Positions 53,535 to 62,959 of a DNA stretch of 64,000 bases are shown piece by piece. Each line of letters begins with the position of its first letter. Position 1 is the first letter of the stretch. Origin of the DNA: Massilia sp. IC2-278 (lineage in GTDB: Bacteria > Pseudomonadota > Gammaproteobacteria > Burkholderiales > Burkholderiaceae_D); NCBI RefSeq assembly GCF_020708045.1, contig NZ_JAJFES010000011.1, positions 1-64,000 of the forward strand. Reading direction: 5' to 3'. Made by a program: the position numbers and the translations under genes. The notes beneath the pieces are model-generated. The model worked only from the letters and a program-made list of their open reading frames with translations, made no database searches and had not been told where the DNA came from.

Positions 53535-55211
53535 ATGACAAGCTCGCAGACGGTAGAACCCAGAGCAGCACTCAGTCCTTCCTCGCACGTCGACGGCTTT
53601 GCCCGCGACCATCTTCCGCCACCCGGCGAGTGGCCCGAATTCCTGTTCGATCTCCCGGCGCTGCGCTACCCGCAGCGCATCAACTGCGCCGTCGAACTAC
53701 TCGACGCGGCGCTGGCGCGCGGCTGGGGCGAACGCACGGCCCTGATCGGCGCCGGCGAGCGCCTGAGCTATGCCGGGCTCGCGGCGCGGGTCGACCGCAT
53801 CGCGCACGTGCTGCGGCGCGATTTGCGGCTGGTGCCGGGAAACCGCGTGCTGCTGCGCGGCGCGAATTGCCCGGCCATGGCGGCGGCGATCCTGGCCGTG
53901 TTCAAGGCCGGCTGCATCGCGGTGCCGACCATGCCGCTGCTGCGCGCGCGCGAACTCGGCGCCATCGCCGCCAAGGCGCGGGTCAACGCGGTGCTGTGCG
54001 CCGCCGGCCTGCGCGCCGAGGTCAACGCCCTGCACGAAGTCCTGGGCGAAGGCGCGCCGCCGGTGACGCTGTTCGACGCCCCCGGCAACCCGGCCGCGCT
54101 GGAAAACCTGATGGCGCGCCACGGCGACCCGTTCGCGGCCACCGACACCGCGGCGGACGACGTATGCCTGATCAGCTTCACCTCGGGCACCACCGGCGTT
54201 CCGAAGGGCACGATGCACTTCCACCGCGATCTGCTGGCGATCTGCGACTGCTTCCCGGTGCACACCCTGCAATCGCGCGGCGACGACATCTTCATCGGCA
54301 CGCCGCCGCTGGCATTTACCTTCGGCCTGGGCGGGCTGCTGCTGTTCCCGCTGCGCGTGGGCGCGGCCGCGGTGCTGATCGAAAAGCCCACGCCCGAGAC
54401 CCTGCTGGCCGCCATTGCCGCCGAGCGCGCCACGGTCTGCTTCACGGCGCCGACCTTCTACCGCCAAATGGCGCAGCTGGCGGCGGGCCACGATTTGTCC
54501 AGCCTCACGCGCACGGTCTCGGCCGGCGAGGCGCTGCCGCTGGCCACGCGCGAGGCCTGGCAGGCGGCGACCGGCCTGGCCATGATCGACGGCATCGGCG
54601 CCACCGAGATGCTGCACATCTTCATTTCCGCGGCGGGCGAGGCGATCCGCCCCGGCGCCACCGGCAAGCCGGTGCCGGGCTACCAGGCCTGCGTGCTCGA
54701 TGCCGAAGGCCAGCCGGTGGGGCCGGGCGTGATCGGGCGCCTGGCGGTGAAGGGGCCGACCGGCTGCCGCTACCTGGCCGACCCGCGCCAGCGCGACTAC
54801 GTGCAGGATGGCTGGAACCTGACCGGCGACGCCTACGAGATGGACGGCGACGGGTATTTCTATTACCGCGCGCGGATGGACGACATGATCATCTCGGCCG
54901 GCTACAACATCGCCGGCGTCGAGGTCGAGGAAGCGCTGCTGCGCCACCCGGCGGTGGCCGAATGCGCGGTGATCGGCCGTCCGGACGAGGAGCGCGGGCA
55001 GGTGGTCGAGGCCCACGTGGTCGTGCGCGGCGGGCAGGAAGGGAGTGCGGCGCTGGAGCGCGAATTGCAGGAATTCGCCAAGCGCCAGATCGCGCCGTAT
55101 AAATATCCGCGACGCATCGTGTTCCGTGACGCACTGCCGCGCACCGAAACCGGTAAACTGCAGCGTTTCAAACTACGCGCCGAAGCGGCGCCGGCGCAGA
55201 ATGCAGGATGA
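53535..55211 (+). CDS. Aryl/acyl-CoA ligase, 2-aminobenzoate- or benzoate-CoA ligase-like
   Basis: The product has 558 residues in the ANL superfamily. The P-loop-like FTSGTTGVPKGTMHF begins at about 215, with IDGIGATEMLHIFIS, TGDAYEMDGDGYFYY and a catalytic Lys near residue 541 in TETGKLQRFKL. The GATEMLH motif and N-terminal DLPALRYPQRINCA pattern fit benzoate/2-aminobenzoate-CoA ligases more than acetyl- or fatty acyl-CoA ligases. The ATG at 53535 is chosen over a TTG further upstream. A MarR regulator gene overlaps its 3' end by 11 bases, as in aromatic degradation loci, but no ring-reducing or oxygenase genes follow. Confidence 0.83.
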   Translation: MTSSQTVEPRAALSPSSHVDGFARDHLPPPGEWPEFLFDLPALRYPQRINCAVELLDAALARGWGERTALIGAGERLSYAGLAARVDRIAHVLRRDLRLVPGNRVLLRGANCPAMAAAILAVFKAGCIAVPTMPLLRARELGAIAAKARVNAVLCAAGLRAEVNALHEVLGEGAPPVTLFDAPGNPAALENLMARHGDPFAATDTAADDVCLISFTSGTTGVPKGTMHFHRDLLAICDCFPVHTLQSRGDDIFIGTPPLAFTFGLGGLLLFPLRVGAAAVLIEKPTPETLLAAIAAERATVCFTAPTFYRQMAQLAAGHDLSSLTRTVSAGEALPLATREAWQAATGLAMIDGIGATEMLHIFISAAGEAIRPGATGKPVPGYQACVLDAEGQPVGPGVIGRLAVKGPTGCRYLADPRQRDYVQDGWNLTGDAYEMDGDGYFYYRARMDDMIISAGYNIAGVEVEEALLRHPAVAECAVIGRPDEERGQVVEAHVVVRGGQEGSAALERELQEFAKRQIAPYKYPRRIVFRDALPRTETGKLQRFKLRAEAAPAQNAG

Positions 55212-55713
55212 AGACAGGCAGGAAACGGGCACACCGCAGGAACTCGACCTAGCCACACGCTTGAGCAGCGAGCACCACCAGTCGCTCAAGCTGTGGCTGC
55301 GCATGCTCTCGTGCACCGTGCGCATCGAGAACGAGATCCGCAGCCGCCTGCGCGCCGGCTTCGGCATCACGCTGCCGCGCTTCGATCTGATGGCCCAGCT
55401 GGAACGCCATCCCGAGGGCTTGCGCATGGGCGAACTGTCGCGGCGCATGATGGTCACCGGCGGCAACATCACCGGTATCACCGACCAGCTCGAACGCGAG
55501 GGGCTGGTGGAACGCGTGCCCGACCCGCAGGACAAGCGCGCCTTTGCCGTCAGGCTCACCGCTGCCGGCCAGGCGGCCTTCGGCGCCATGGCGGGGGTGC
55601 ACGAAGGCTGGGTCGAGGAATTGCTGGGGCATGTGGCGCCCCAGGACAAGGAGCGCCTGATCGCTCTGCTTAGCGCGATGAAGGCGGGGCTGGACGAGCG
55701 CGGCGGCGCGTAG
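55201..55713 (+). CDS. MarR-family transcriptional regulator
   Basis: The product has 170 residues with a winged helix: LPRFDLMAQLERHPEGLRMGELS then the recognition part GGNITGITDQLEREGLVERV and wing DPQDKRAFAVRLT. The ATG at 55201 overlaps the CoA-ligase stop by 11 bases, so the regulator is translated with the enzyme and probably senses the acid or its CoA ester. No palindromic operator is obvious upstream of 53535. Confidence 0.9.
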   Translation: MQDEDRQETGTPQELDLATRLSSEHHQSLKLWLRMLSCTVRIENEIRSRLRAGFGITLPRFDLMAQLERHPEGLRMGELSRRMMVTGGNITGITDQLEREGLVERVPDPQDKRAFAVRLTAAGQAAFGAMAGVHEGWVEELLGHVAPQDKERLIALLSAMKAGLDERGGA

Positions 55714-55772
55714 GGTTCGCTGCGCCAGCTTGCTGCGCAGGCTTGCCGCCCGCGCACTGCGGCGCAGCGTCC

Positions 55773-56411
55773 TCAGGTGCGTTCGTGCTGCTCCTGCTTG
55801 TTGGACGCTTCCTTGGCCGCCGGCTTGTAGGTGACCACGCGGTACAAATACCAGGCCAGCATCGCGCCGAGGATGGTCTTCGACACCGGGTCGACGTATT
55901 TCGCTACTTCTTTGTAATTGTCCTCGAGCAGGAAGCCGGCCGCCGTCAGCAGGCCGGTCCAGGCCAGCGAGCCGATCGTCGAATACAGCAGGAACTGGCT
56001 TAGGTTCATGTTGCCGAGCCCGGCCGGTACCGAGATCAGGGTGCGCACCGCCGGCACCAGGCGCCCGAACAGCACCGCCTTCTTGCCGTGCTTGTGGAAG
56101 GCGTCGAGCGCCTTGTCGATGTCGTCGGGCGTGATCGTCAGCCAGCGCGCACGGCGCCCGGCCAGCTTCTTCAGGCGCTCGCAGCCATACACCTTGGCCG
56201 CGTAGTACCAGGGCAGGGCCCCCACCACCGAACCGGCAGTGCCGGCGATTAGCACGCCCACCACGTTCAGGTCGCCGCGCGCGGCAACGAAGCCGGCGAA
56301 GGGCATGATCATCTCGGATGGAATCGGCGGAAAGATATTCTCCAGCGCCATCAGCGCAAAGACGCCGAGATAGCCGCTTTTCTCCAAGAAATTCGTGATG
56401 AAGTCGAACAT
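55773..56411 (-). CDS. DedA-family membrane protein
   Basis: The product has 212 residues with four or five hydrophobic segments and the DedA signature: ENIFPPIPSEMIMPFAGF near residue 25, then GSVVGALPWYYAAKVYG and FGRLVPAVRTLISVPAGLGNM. DedA proteins are linked to undecaprenyl-phosphate or phospholipid translocation and to proton-motive-force balance. The ATG at 56411 follows GGAGG. A Lys/Gln-rich tail ends the protein. It is divergent from the ATP-grasp gene. Confidence 0.9.
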   Translation of the reverse strand: MFDFITNFLEKSGYLGVFALMALENIFPPIPSEMIMPFAGFVAARGDLNVVGVLIAGTAGSVVGALPWYYAAKVYGCERLKKLAGRRARWLTITPDDIDKALDAFHKHGKKAVLFGRLVPAVRTLISVPAGLGNMNLSQFLLYSTIGSLAWTGLLTAAGFLLEDNYKEVAKYVDPVSKTILGAMLAWYLYRVVTYKPAAKEASNKQEQHERT

Positions 56412-56505
56412 GGACGCCGTCCTCCAGATCAGTGGGTAGGCCATCCTAACCGCGAACGCAGCGGCTTTATGTTCGGCAGGGCACGCTTGGATGCAATCGC
56501 GCGTC

Positions 56506-56523
56506 AAACGATGTATATCGTTT
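56506..56523. promoter_or_regulatory. Palindrome between divergent dedA and ATP-grasp genes
   Basis: AAACGAT-GTAT-ATCGTTT, perfect 7-bp arms with a 4-bp centre, in an AT-rich 260-bp gap. It is well placed to control either gene. Confidence 0.45.
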
Positions 56524-56671
56524 ATCTGAGAATGAATGGGGCAAACCTGCACCAACCAAGGGCGAGGTGGGTAGCGTTTCTCCCCAGAATAGTGCATTCG
56601 ATTGGACAAGCGCTCACCCGCTCGTTAGCATAGCAATTTTATTAAGAACAGTGCTTCCCGGAGATGTATCA

Positions 56672-57721
56672 ATGAAACGCGCTTACGAAATAGCCCAGCT
56701 GCGCCGGCCGCCAAACCGCCTCACGCCCAAGGAATATGACATGTACGGCCTGGCAGGCATGAGCTGGGAAGAAAAATCGCAGTTCCTGGGCGAAAAGTCG
56801 TCGACGGCCACGACATCGAACAACGACCTGCGTGCACAAGCGCTGACGGCGGACAAGTTGATTGCCTACGGCATCCTGCGCCTGCACGACTTTCCCTATC
56901 CTACGATCCAGGCGATCGGCCATCCGACGCGCAGCTTTCCCGGCGCCGTGTCGCTGCGCTCGGTGGAGGAGGTGACCGAATACCTGGCGAGCCAGGCGGC
57001 CTTCCCGGTCTTCATGAAGCCGATCGCCGGCAACGGCGGCGCCGGCTCGGTCTGGGTCGATGCCTATGCCGACGGCAAACTGCAGCTGCGCAATGGCGAA
57101 ACCATTGCCGTCGACCAGTATTTCAAGCGCTGGCTGAGCCGCGAAGGCATCATGCTGCAAAGCGTGGCGCGTCCGCATCCGGAACTCGACGCGCGCTTCG
57201 GCCCGCGCCTGGCAACGGCGCGCGTGGTGGTGCTGGTCGACGACAGCGGGCCGCTGGTCCATCGCGCGGTGCTGCGTATCCCGGTCGGCAAGAACATGAT
57301 CGATAACTTCCGGCACGGCGCCACCGGCAACCTGCTGGGCGCCATCGACGTCGACACCGGTGTCCTGTTCAATGTCATCGGAAGGAAAGGTTCACGCCTG
57401 GAGCCGGTCCCGGCGCACCCGGACACCGGCCAGCAGATCGTCGGCTGCACGCTGCCCGACTGGCAGCAGGCGGTCGCGATGTGCCTGCGCGCCGCGCCCC
57501 TGTTCCCCGGGATCATGTACCAGTCCTGGGACATCGCGTTCACCGATCAAGGGCCGCAAACCATCGAGGTGAATTCGGGCGGCGACGTGGACGTGCTGCA
57601 ACTGGCCTCGGGACGCGGCATTGCGGATGAAACGTGGTGGAAATTGTTCCGCGAACCGAAACCGCAGAATGTGGTGCGGCGCTGGATGATGCGCAGCGGG
57701 CCGTGGAGCGACGGGCGCTAA
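56672..57721 (+). CDS. Sugar-transfer-associated ATP-grasp protein
   Basis: The product has 349 residues without a signal peptide. It shows the ATP-grasp order: Lys in FMKPIAGNGGAGS, a central AVLRIPVGKNMIDNFRHGATGN segment, and acidic ligands in YQSWDIAFTDQGPQTIEVNSGGD. The pattern fits the ATPgrasp_ST family often found in exopolysaccharide clusters. It would ligate an acid to an amine or similar; the substrate is unknown. The ATG at 56672 has GGAG 8 bases upstream; an upstream in-frame start lies in AT-rich non-coding DNA. It lies 4 kb from the eps genes but is not clearly in one operon with them. Confidence 0.8.
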   Translation: MKRAYEIAQLRRPPNRLTPKEYDMYGLAGMSWEEKSQFLGEKSSTATTSNNDLRAQALTADKLIAYGILRLHDFPYPTIQAIGHPTRSFPGAVSLRSVEEVTEYLASQAAFPVFMKPIAGNGGAGSVWVDAYADGKLQLRNGETIAVDQYFKRWLSREGIMLQSVARPHPELDARFGPRLATARVVVLVDDSGPLVHRAVLRIPVGKNMIDNFRHGATGNLLGAIDVDTGVLFNVIGRKGSRLEPVPAHPDTGQQIVGCTLPDWQQAVAMCLRAAPLFPGIMYQSWDIAFTDQGPQTIEVNSGGDVDVLQLASGRGIADETWWKLFREPKPQNVVRRWMMRSGPWSDGR

Positions 57722-57726
57722 AGGTT

Positions 57727-57801
57727 TGGTCCCCCCGACTGGAATCGAACCAGTATCCCACGCTTAGGAGGCATGTGCACTATCCATTGTGCTACGGGGA
57801 G
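57727..57801 (-). tRNA. tRNA-Arg (anticodon CCT)
   Basis: On the minus strand the cloverleaf folds fully: acceptor CTCCCCG/CGGGGGG with one T-G pair, D stem GCAC/GTGC, anticodon stem CATGC/GCGTG with loop CTCCTAA (anticodon CCT, codon AGG), T stem ACTGG/CCAGT with TTCGATT, discriminator A and encoded CCA (57727-57729). Confidence 0.97.
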
Positions 57802-58023
57802 GACGCGCGTGCTGCCAGGGCGGCACGAAAGCAGGACAGGCCTGCAGTTCGGCGAGCGGACCCTGCAAGGCAGGCCGGTATCGTGAACCGAGTGCAATTA
57901 TAGCCGAGGAAAGCGGATTCTTTGGAAGTGTACGTGCCGCAATCGGTACAATGTCGGCTTCTTTCAATTGATTCCGCCGCGCCGCTGCTCGACCACGAGC
58001 GTCGAGCGGCCCGCACACAGATT

Positions 58024-59940
58024 ATGGCTGTCATTTCCCTTACGTCCGCGCAATTGGCATTTGGCCACGTCGCACTGCTCGACCACGCGGATTTTTCCCT
58101 TGAAACCGGCGAGCGCGTCGGCCTGATCGGCCGCAACGGCACCGGCAAGTCCTCGCTCCTGAAAACCATCGCCGGCCGCTTCAAGCTCGACGACGGTCTG
58201 CTGGTCATGCAGCAAGGCCTGAAGATCGCGTATGTCGAGCAGGAGCCGACCTTCGATCCCGAATCGACCGTGTTCGATGCCGTGGCCGCCGGCATGGGCG
58301 AGCTGCAAGGCATGCTCGCCGAATACGAAGCGCTGACCGGCCAGTTCGGCCAGGGCGACGACGAGGCGCTGATGGAGCGCATGCATGTGATCCAGGTGAA
58401 ACTCGACGCCACCGATGGCTGGAACCTGGGCAACAAGGTCGACACCACCCTCGACCGCCTGGGCCTGGCGCGCGATGCGAAAATGGGCACGCTCTCGGGC
58501 GGCATGCAAAAGCGCGTGGCGCTGGCCGTGGCCCTGGTCTCGGCGCCCGACGTGCTGCTGCTCGACGAACCGACCAACCACCTCGACTTCAAGTCCATCA
58601 TGTGGCTGGAAGGCCTGCTGCGCGAATTCCGCGGCTCCGTCCTGTTCATTACCCACGACCGCAGCTTCCTCGACAACGTGGCGACCCGCATCATCGAACT
58701 CGACCGTGGCCGGCTGCTTTCGTTCCCCGGCAATTTCTCGACCTACCAGGAACGCAAGCGCGAACTGCTGGCCAACGAAGAAGTCGAGAATGCCAAGTTC
58801 GACAAGTTCCTGGCCCAGGAAGAAGTGTGGATCCGCAAGGGCGTGCAGGCGCGCCGTACCCGCGACGAAGGCCGCGTGCGCCGCCTGGAAGCCCTGCGCC
58901 TGCAGCGCGCCGCGCGGCGCGAGACGCAAGGCCAGATCAAGCTCGACGTCGGCACCGGCGAGCGTTCGGGCAAGATCGTGGCGGAACTGGAAAACGTGTC
59001 CAAGGCGTATGGCGAAAAGGTGATCGTTACCAACTTCACGGGCACCATCCTGCGCGGCGACAAGGTCGGCCTGATCGGCCCGAACGGTGCCGGCAAGACC
59101 ACGCTGCTGAAGATGATCCTGGGCGAGGAAAGCGCCGACAGCGGCACCACCCGCCTCGGCACCAAGCTGAACGTGGCGTACTTCGACCAGATGCGCACCC
59201 AGCTGAACGAGGAGGCCAGCCTGGCCGACACGATTTCGCCGGGCAGCGACTGGGTCGAAGTCAATGGCCAGCGCAAGCACGTCATGACTTACCTGAACGA
59301 TTTCCTGTTTGCACCGGAACGCTCGCGTTCGCCGGTGAAGTCGCTGTCCGGCGGCGAGCGCAACCGCCTGCTGCTGGCGCGTCTGTTCGCCAAGCCGGCC
59401 AACTGCCTGGTGCTGGACGAACCGACCAACGACCTCGACATCGACACCCTGGAACTGCTGGAAGAGCTGCTGGAAGAGTACACCGGCACCGTGTTCCTGG
59501 TCAGCCACGACCGCACCTTCCTCGACAATGTCGTGACCCAGGTGATCGTGGCCGAAGGGCAGGGCCAGTGGCGCGAATACGTCGGTGGCTACAGCGACTG
59601 GGAGCGGGTCAAGGCCATCGAGCCGAAGACGGCCGCCCCGGCCCCGGCTGCGCCCAAGGCCGCGCCAGCGGCCGAGGTTCCGGCGGCTTCGTCCAGCGCC
59701 AAGAAAGTGAAGCTGAGCTACAAGGAGCAGCGCGAGCTGGAAGAGCTGCCCAAGCTGATCGCCTCGCTCGAGGACGAGCAGGCCCTGATCACGGCCCAGC
59801 TGAACGCGCCGGACTTCTATAAAACCAATCCAGCCGATGCGCGCCGCATCAACGCGCGCTTCAGCGAGATCGACGAGCAGTTGATGGAAGCGCTGGAGCG
59901 CTGGGAACAGATCGAGGCGCGCGCCCGCGGCGACGCCTGA
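58024..59940 (+). CDS. uup: ABC-F ATPase Uup
   Basis: The product has 638 residues with two ABC domains: Walker A GRNGTGKSS (36-44) and GPNGAGKTT (about 354), signatures LSGGMQKR and LSGGERNR, Walker B LLLDEPTNHLD and LVLDEPTNDLD. A linker of charged helices joins them, and a C-terminal coiled coil follows an Ala/Pro-rich hinge, as in Uup. It acts on ribosomes and affects precise excision of transposons in E. coli. The ATG at 58024 begins the family start; the in-frame upstream part overlaps the tRNA leader region. Confidence 0.94.
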   Translation: MAVISLTSAQLAFGHVALLDHADFSLETGERVGLIGRNGTGKSSLLKTIAGRFKLDDGLLVMQQGLKIAYVEQEPTFDPESTVFDAVAAGMGELQGMLAEYEALTGQFGQGDDEALMERMHVIQVKLDATDGWNLGNKVDTTLDRLGLARDAKMGTLSGGMQKRVALAVALVSAPDVLLLDEPTNHLDFKSIMWLEGLLREFRGSVLFITHDRSFLDNVATRIIELDRGRLLSFPGNFSTYQERKRELLANEEVENAKFDKFLAQEEVWIRKGVQARRTRDEGRVRRLEALRLQRAARRETQGQIKLDVGTGERSGKIVAELENVSKAYGEKVIVTNFTGTILRGDKVGLIGPNGAGKTTLLKMILGEESADSGTTRLGTKLNVAYFDQMRTQLNEEASLADTISPGSDWVEVNGQRKHVMTYLNDFLFAPERSRSPVKSLSGGERNRLLLARLFAKPANCLVLDEPTNDLDIDTLELLEELLEEYTGTVFLVSHDRTFLDNVVTQVIVAEGQGQWREYVGGYSDWERVKAIEPKTAAPAPAAPKAAPAAEVPAASSSAKKVKLSYKEQRELEELPKLIASLEDEQALITAQLNAPDFYKTNPADARRINARFSEIDEQLMEALERWEQIEARARGDA

Positions 59941-60167
59941 CCCGGCTGCGATCCGGGGGCGCCGGCGCGCAACCCCGGTCGCGTTGATCCAGCACAGATC
60001 GCATTTCAGGGGTTTCGTCAGTATCGGCCTTGGCGTGTCGGACCGCCGCTGCTCCGGTCCGCGCCGGAACCGCTGCGCTCGTCTCCCTGCCGTCGCCGCC
60101 TGCATGCGCGGCGCTGGAAAGCGGCGCCGGTTTCCCGTCCGACGCAGCGCTTTCCGAGACGAACACC

Positions 60168-61364
60168 ATGTCGCGATTTTGCCTGCGCCCGCCTGCGCTC
60201 CTGGCTGGGGTACTGGTTTGCGGTCCCGCACTTGCCGTGCCCGGCACCGGGCTGGACCTGTACGGCCGCATCGGCTGGGCCTACGACGACAATCTGCTGC
60301 GCATTCCCGACGACGCGCCGGCCTTCGATAACCAGCGCTCCGATTCCTGGCGCACCCTGGAAGCCGGCGCCGTCTACGACCGCACGATCAGCCGCCAGCG
60401 CCTGGTGGCCCACGTCAAGCTGTCGAAGGTCAAGTTCGACCATTTCCGCCAGCTCGACTACGACGGCCGCGACATCCAGGGCACCTGGTACTGGCAGCTC
60501 GGCAACCGTTTCGAGGGCCAGCTCGGCGTCGTGCATGCGCAGACGCTGGCGCCGTACACCGACTTTCGCAGCGACCAGCGCAACCTGCGCAAGCAGCGCC
60601 GCGGCTTTTTCGAGGGCGGCTGGAAATTGCATCCGCGCTGGGAAGCGCACGCCGCTTTTTCGCGCGACAAGTACGACTACGAACTGGCGGCCCAGGCCTT
60701 CAACGACCGTACCGAAGACGTGGCCGAGCTCGAAGGGCGCTACCTGGCCCGCAGCGGCAGCGCGGTCGGGCTGGTGCTGCGCCGCATCGAGGGCAGCTAT
60801 CCGAACCGGCGCCCGTTTTCCCTCAGTCCGCTCACCGACGACTTCACCCAGGACGAACTAAAGGCGCGCGTGGACTGGAAGGCGAGCGGCGCCACCACGG
60901 TCCAGGCGCTGGCCGGCTATGCGCGGCGCAAGCAGCCCTCGTTCGGCAGCGGGCGCACGAGCGGCGCAAACGGCCGGGTGACGCTGCTGCACGACCCAAG
61001 CGGCAAGCTGCATTACCGCGCCTCGCTCTGGCGCGACTTCGCGCCGATCGAAAGCACGATCGTCAGCTATACCCTGAACAAGGGGGCGAGCGCCGGCGCC
61101 ACCTGGGATGCGCGCGCCAAGCTGCGCGTGGAGGCGGACGCGGCCTACGAGAAGCGCGACTACAACGCGCGCGCGGCGCTGCCCGCCGCCGGCGGCCTGG
61201 ACGATGCGCTGCGCACCGCCAGCCTGAAGGCGACCTGGGCGCCGCGGCAAGCCGTCTCGCTGTCGGCCGGCTGGTTCTACCAGGCGCGCAGCGGCTCGCG
61301 CCTGCTCGGCATCGGCAAGTTCGAGTCGCATTCGTTTGCCGTCAACGCCAGCGGACAGTTCTGA
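60168..61364 (+). CDS. epsL: EpsL-type exopolysaccharide outer-membrane protein
   Basis: The product has 398 residues with a signal peptide (about 1-23) and a regular pattern of amphipathic beta-strands ending in Phe. The opening LDLYGRIGWAYDDNLLRIPD matches the EpsL outer-membrane proteins found with exosortase-associated exopolysaccharide clusters. It would form the outer-membrane exit for the polymer. The ATG at 60168 is chosen because the signal peptide starts there. The next gene starts 10 bp after its stop. Confidence 0.8.
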   Translation: MSRFCLRPPALLAGVLVCGPALAVPGTGLDLYGRIGWAYDDNLLRIPDDAPAFDNQRSDSWRTLEAGAVYDRTISRQRLVAHVKLSKVKFDHFRQLDYDGRDIQGTWYWQLGNRFEGQLGVVHAQTLAPYTDFRSDQRNLRKQRRGFFEGGWKLHPRWEAHAAFSRDKYDYELAAQAFNDRTEDVAELEGRYLARSGSAVGLVLRRIEGSYPNRRPFSLSPLTDDFTQDELKARVDWKASGATTVQALAGYARRKQPSFGSGRTSGANGRVTLLHDPSGKLHYRASLWRDFAPIESTIVSYTLNKGASAGATWDARAKLRVEADAAYEKRDYNARAALPAAGGLDDALRTASLKATWAPRQAVSLSAGWFYQARSGSRLLGIGKFESHSFAVNASGQF

Positions 61365-61374
61365 AGACCAGGCA

Positions 61375-62757
61375 ATGACGGTCAACGACATTCCGATCAT
61401 CTCGTTTTTCCAGCGCGTGCTTGATCCCCTGATCATCATGGGGTCCCTGTACGTGTCGTCGATGGCCTTCAACGAACCGTTTTCCGGCTATTTACTGGTG
61501 CTGATGATCCTGGCCTTCTTCATTTCCTCGGCCGTCTACCAGCACATCGACCCTTACCGCACCTGGCGCAGCGGGCGCATGCTGGCGTATGCGCGGGATA
61601 CCCTGTTCGGCTGGTGCCTCACGGTGGGCGTGCTCTACTTCCTCGGCTCGGCCAGCGGCCTGAAATATTATTACGACGTGCGGGTCCTGCTGGCCTGGGC
61701 GATCGCCGCACCCAGCACCTTGCTGGTGTGCCATATCGCGGTGCGGCTGGCAGCCGGCCGGCCCGGCCGCAGCCGCGAAGTGCGGTCGACCGTGGTGATC
61801 GGCGCCAACGACGTCGGCCTGAAGTTCGCCGCCATCTGCGACCGCCACCCGAACCTGTTCATGCAGGTGCACGGCTTCTTCGACGACCGCGCCGGCGAGC
61901 GCCATCCCACCGGCTTGCGGCACCCGATGCTGGGCAGGATGTCGGACCTGAGCCAGTATGTGCGCGCGCACAACATCAAGCTGATCTTCATTAGCCAGCC
62001 GGTATCGGCGCAGCCGCGCATCCGCCGCCTGATCGACGAGCTCCAGGACACCACCGCCTCGGTGTATTTCCTACCCGACGTGTACGTGTTCGACCTGATG
62101 CAGGCACGCTTCGACAACGTCGGCGGCATGCCGGTGATCGCAATCCGCGAGACGCCCTTCATGGGCCTGAACGGGCTGGTGAAACGCGTCAGCGACATCG
62201 TGCTTGCCAGCGTCATCCTGGTAGGCCTGGCGCCCCTGATGCTGGCGGTGGCGGCCGCGGTGAAGTGGACCTCGCCGGGGCCGGTGATCTTCAAGCAGCG
62301 CCGCTACGGCCTGTACGGCGAGGAAATCTGGGTCTACAAGTTCCGCTCGATGACGGTCATGGACGACGGCAAGGACATCGTCCAGGCGCGCCGCAACGAC
62401 GGGCGGATGACGCCGATCGGCCGCTTCCTGCGCCGCACCTCGCTCGACGAGCTGCCGCAGTTCGTCAATGTATTGCAGGGGAGGATGAGCATTGTCGGGC
62501 CGCGCCCGCATGCCGTCGCCCACAACGAGCAGTACAGGAAACTGATCAAGGGCTACATGTTGCGCCACAAGGTCAAGCCGGGCATCACCGGCTGGGCCCA
62601 GGTGAACGGCTTGCGCGGCGAAACGGCCACGCTCGACAAGATGGAAGCGCGCATCCAGCACGACCTCGACTACCTGCGCAACTGGTCGCTGTGGCTGGAC
62701 CTGTGGATCATTTTAAAGACAGTCAAGGTTGTTTTGACGCGTGAGAACGCGTTTTAA
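61375..62757 (+). CDS. Undecaprenyl-phosphate sugar phosphotransferase (WcaJ/EpsB type)
   Basis: The product has 460 residues: four N-terminal membrane segments (about 10-130), a CoA-binding-like domain ([13 protein letters not shown]), a fifth hydrophobic hairpin (about 275-300) and the catalytic polyprenyl-phosphate hexose-1-P transferase domain ([39 protein letters not shown]). It places the first sugar, usually glucose, on undecaprenyl phosphate and so starts exopolysaccharide synthesis. The start follows epsL by 10 bp. Confidence 0.92.
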   Translation: MTVNDIPIISFFQRVLDPLIIMGSLYVSSMAFNEPFSGYLLVLMILAFFISSAVYQHIDPYRTWRSGRMLAYARDTLFGWCLTVGVLYFLGSASGLKYYYDVRVLLAWAIAAPSTLLVCHIAVRLAAGRPGRSREVRSTVVIGANDVGLKFAAICDRHPNLFMQVHGFFDDRAGERHPTGLRHPMLGRMSDLSQYVRAHNIKLIFISQPVSAQPRIRRLIDELQDTTASVYFLPDVYVFDLMQARFDNVGGMPVIAIRETPFMGLNGLVKRVSDIVLASVILVGLAPLMLAVAAAVKWTSPGPVIFKQRRYGLYGEEIWVYKFRSMTVMDDGKDIVQARRNDGRMTPIGRFLRRTSLDELPQFVNVLQGRMSIVGPRPHAVAHNEQYRKLIKGYMLRHKVKPGITGWAQVNGLRGETATLDKMEARIQHDLDYLRNWSLWLDLWIILKTVKVVLTRENAF

Positions 62758-62959
62758 AACGAAGCGCAGGCGCGTGACAGCTGAGGGAACCCGGAGTTCA
62801 CTTCTCGGCCTTTGCGCGCTTCGATCCTTGTCAAAGGTTGCGCTGCGTTCGACGGGTAGGCTTGCAACGGTATTGTGCCCAACCGTACGCGTGTGCGGAC
62901 GGGCTTGCTGCTTCGCATTTTTGCCGCAAACGAGACCTCGTATCCATCAGGAGGGCAGC

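Noticed and set aside
62758-62959. Upstream extension of the GDP-fucose synthase frame starting at 62741
   Set aside because: It adds about 73 non-family residues, overlaps the preceding gene, and the TTG at 62960 has a strong Shine-Dalgarno followed by the family's conserved N-terminus.
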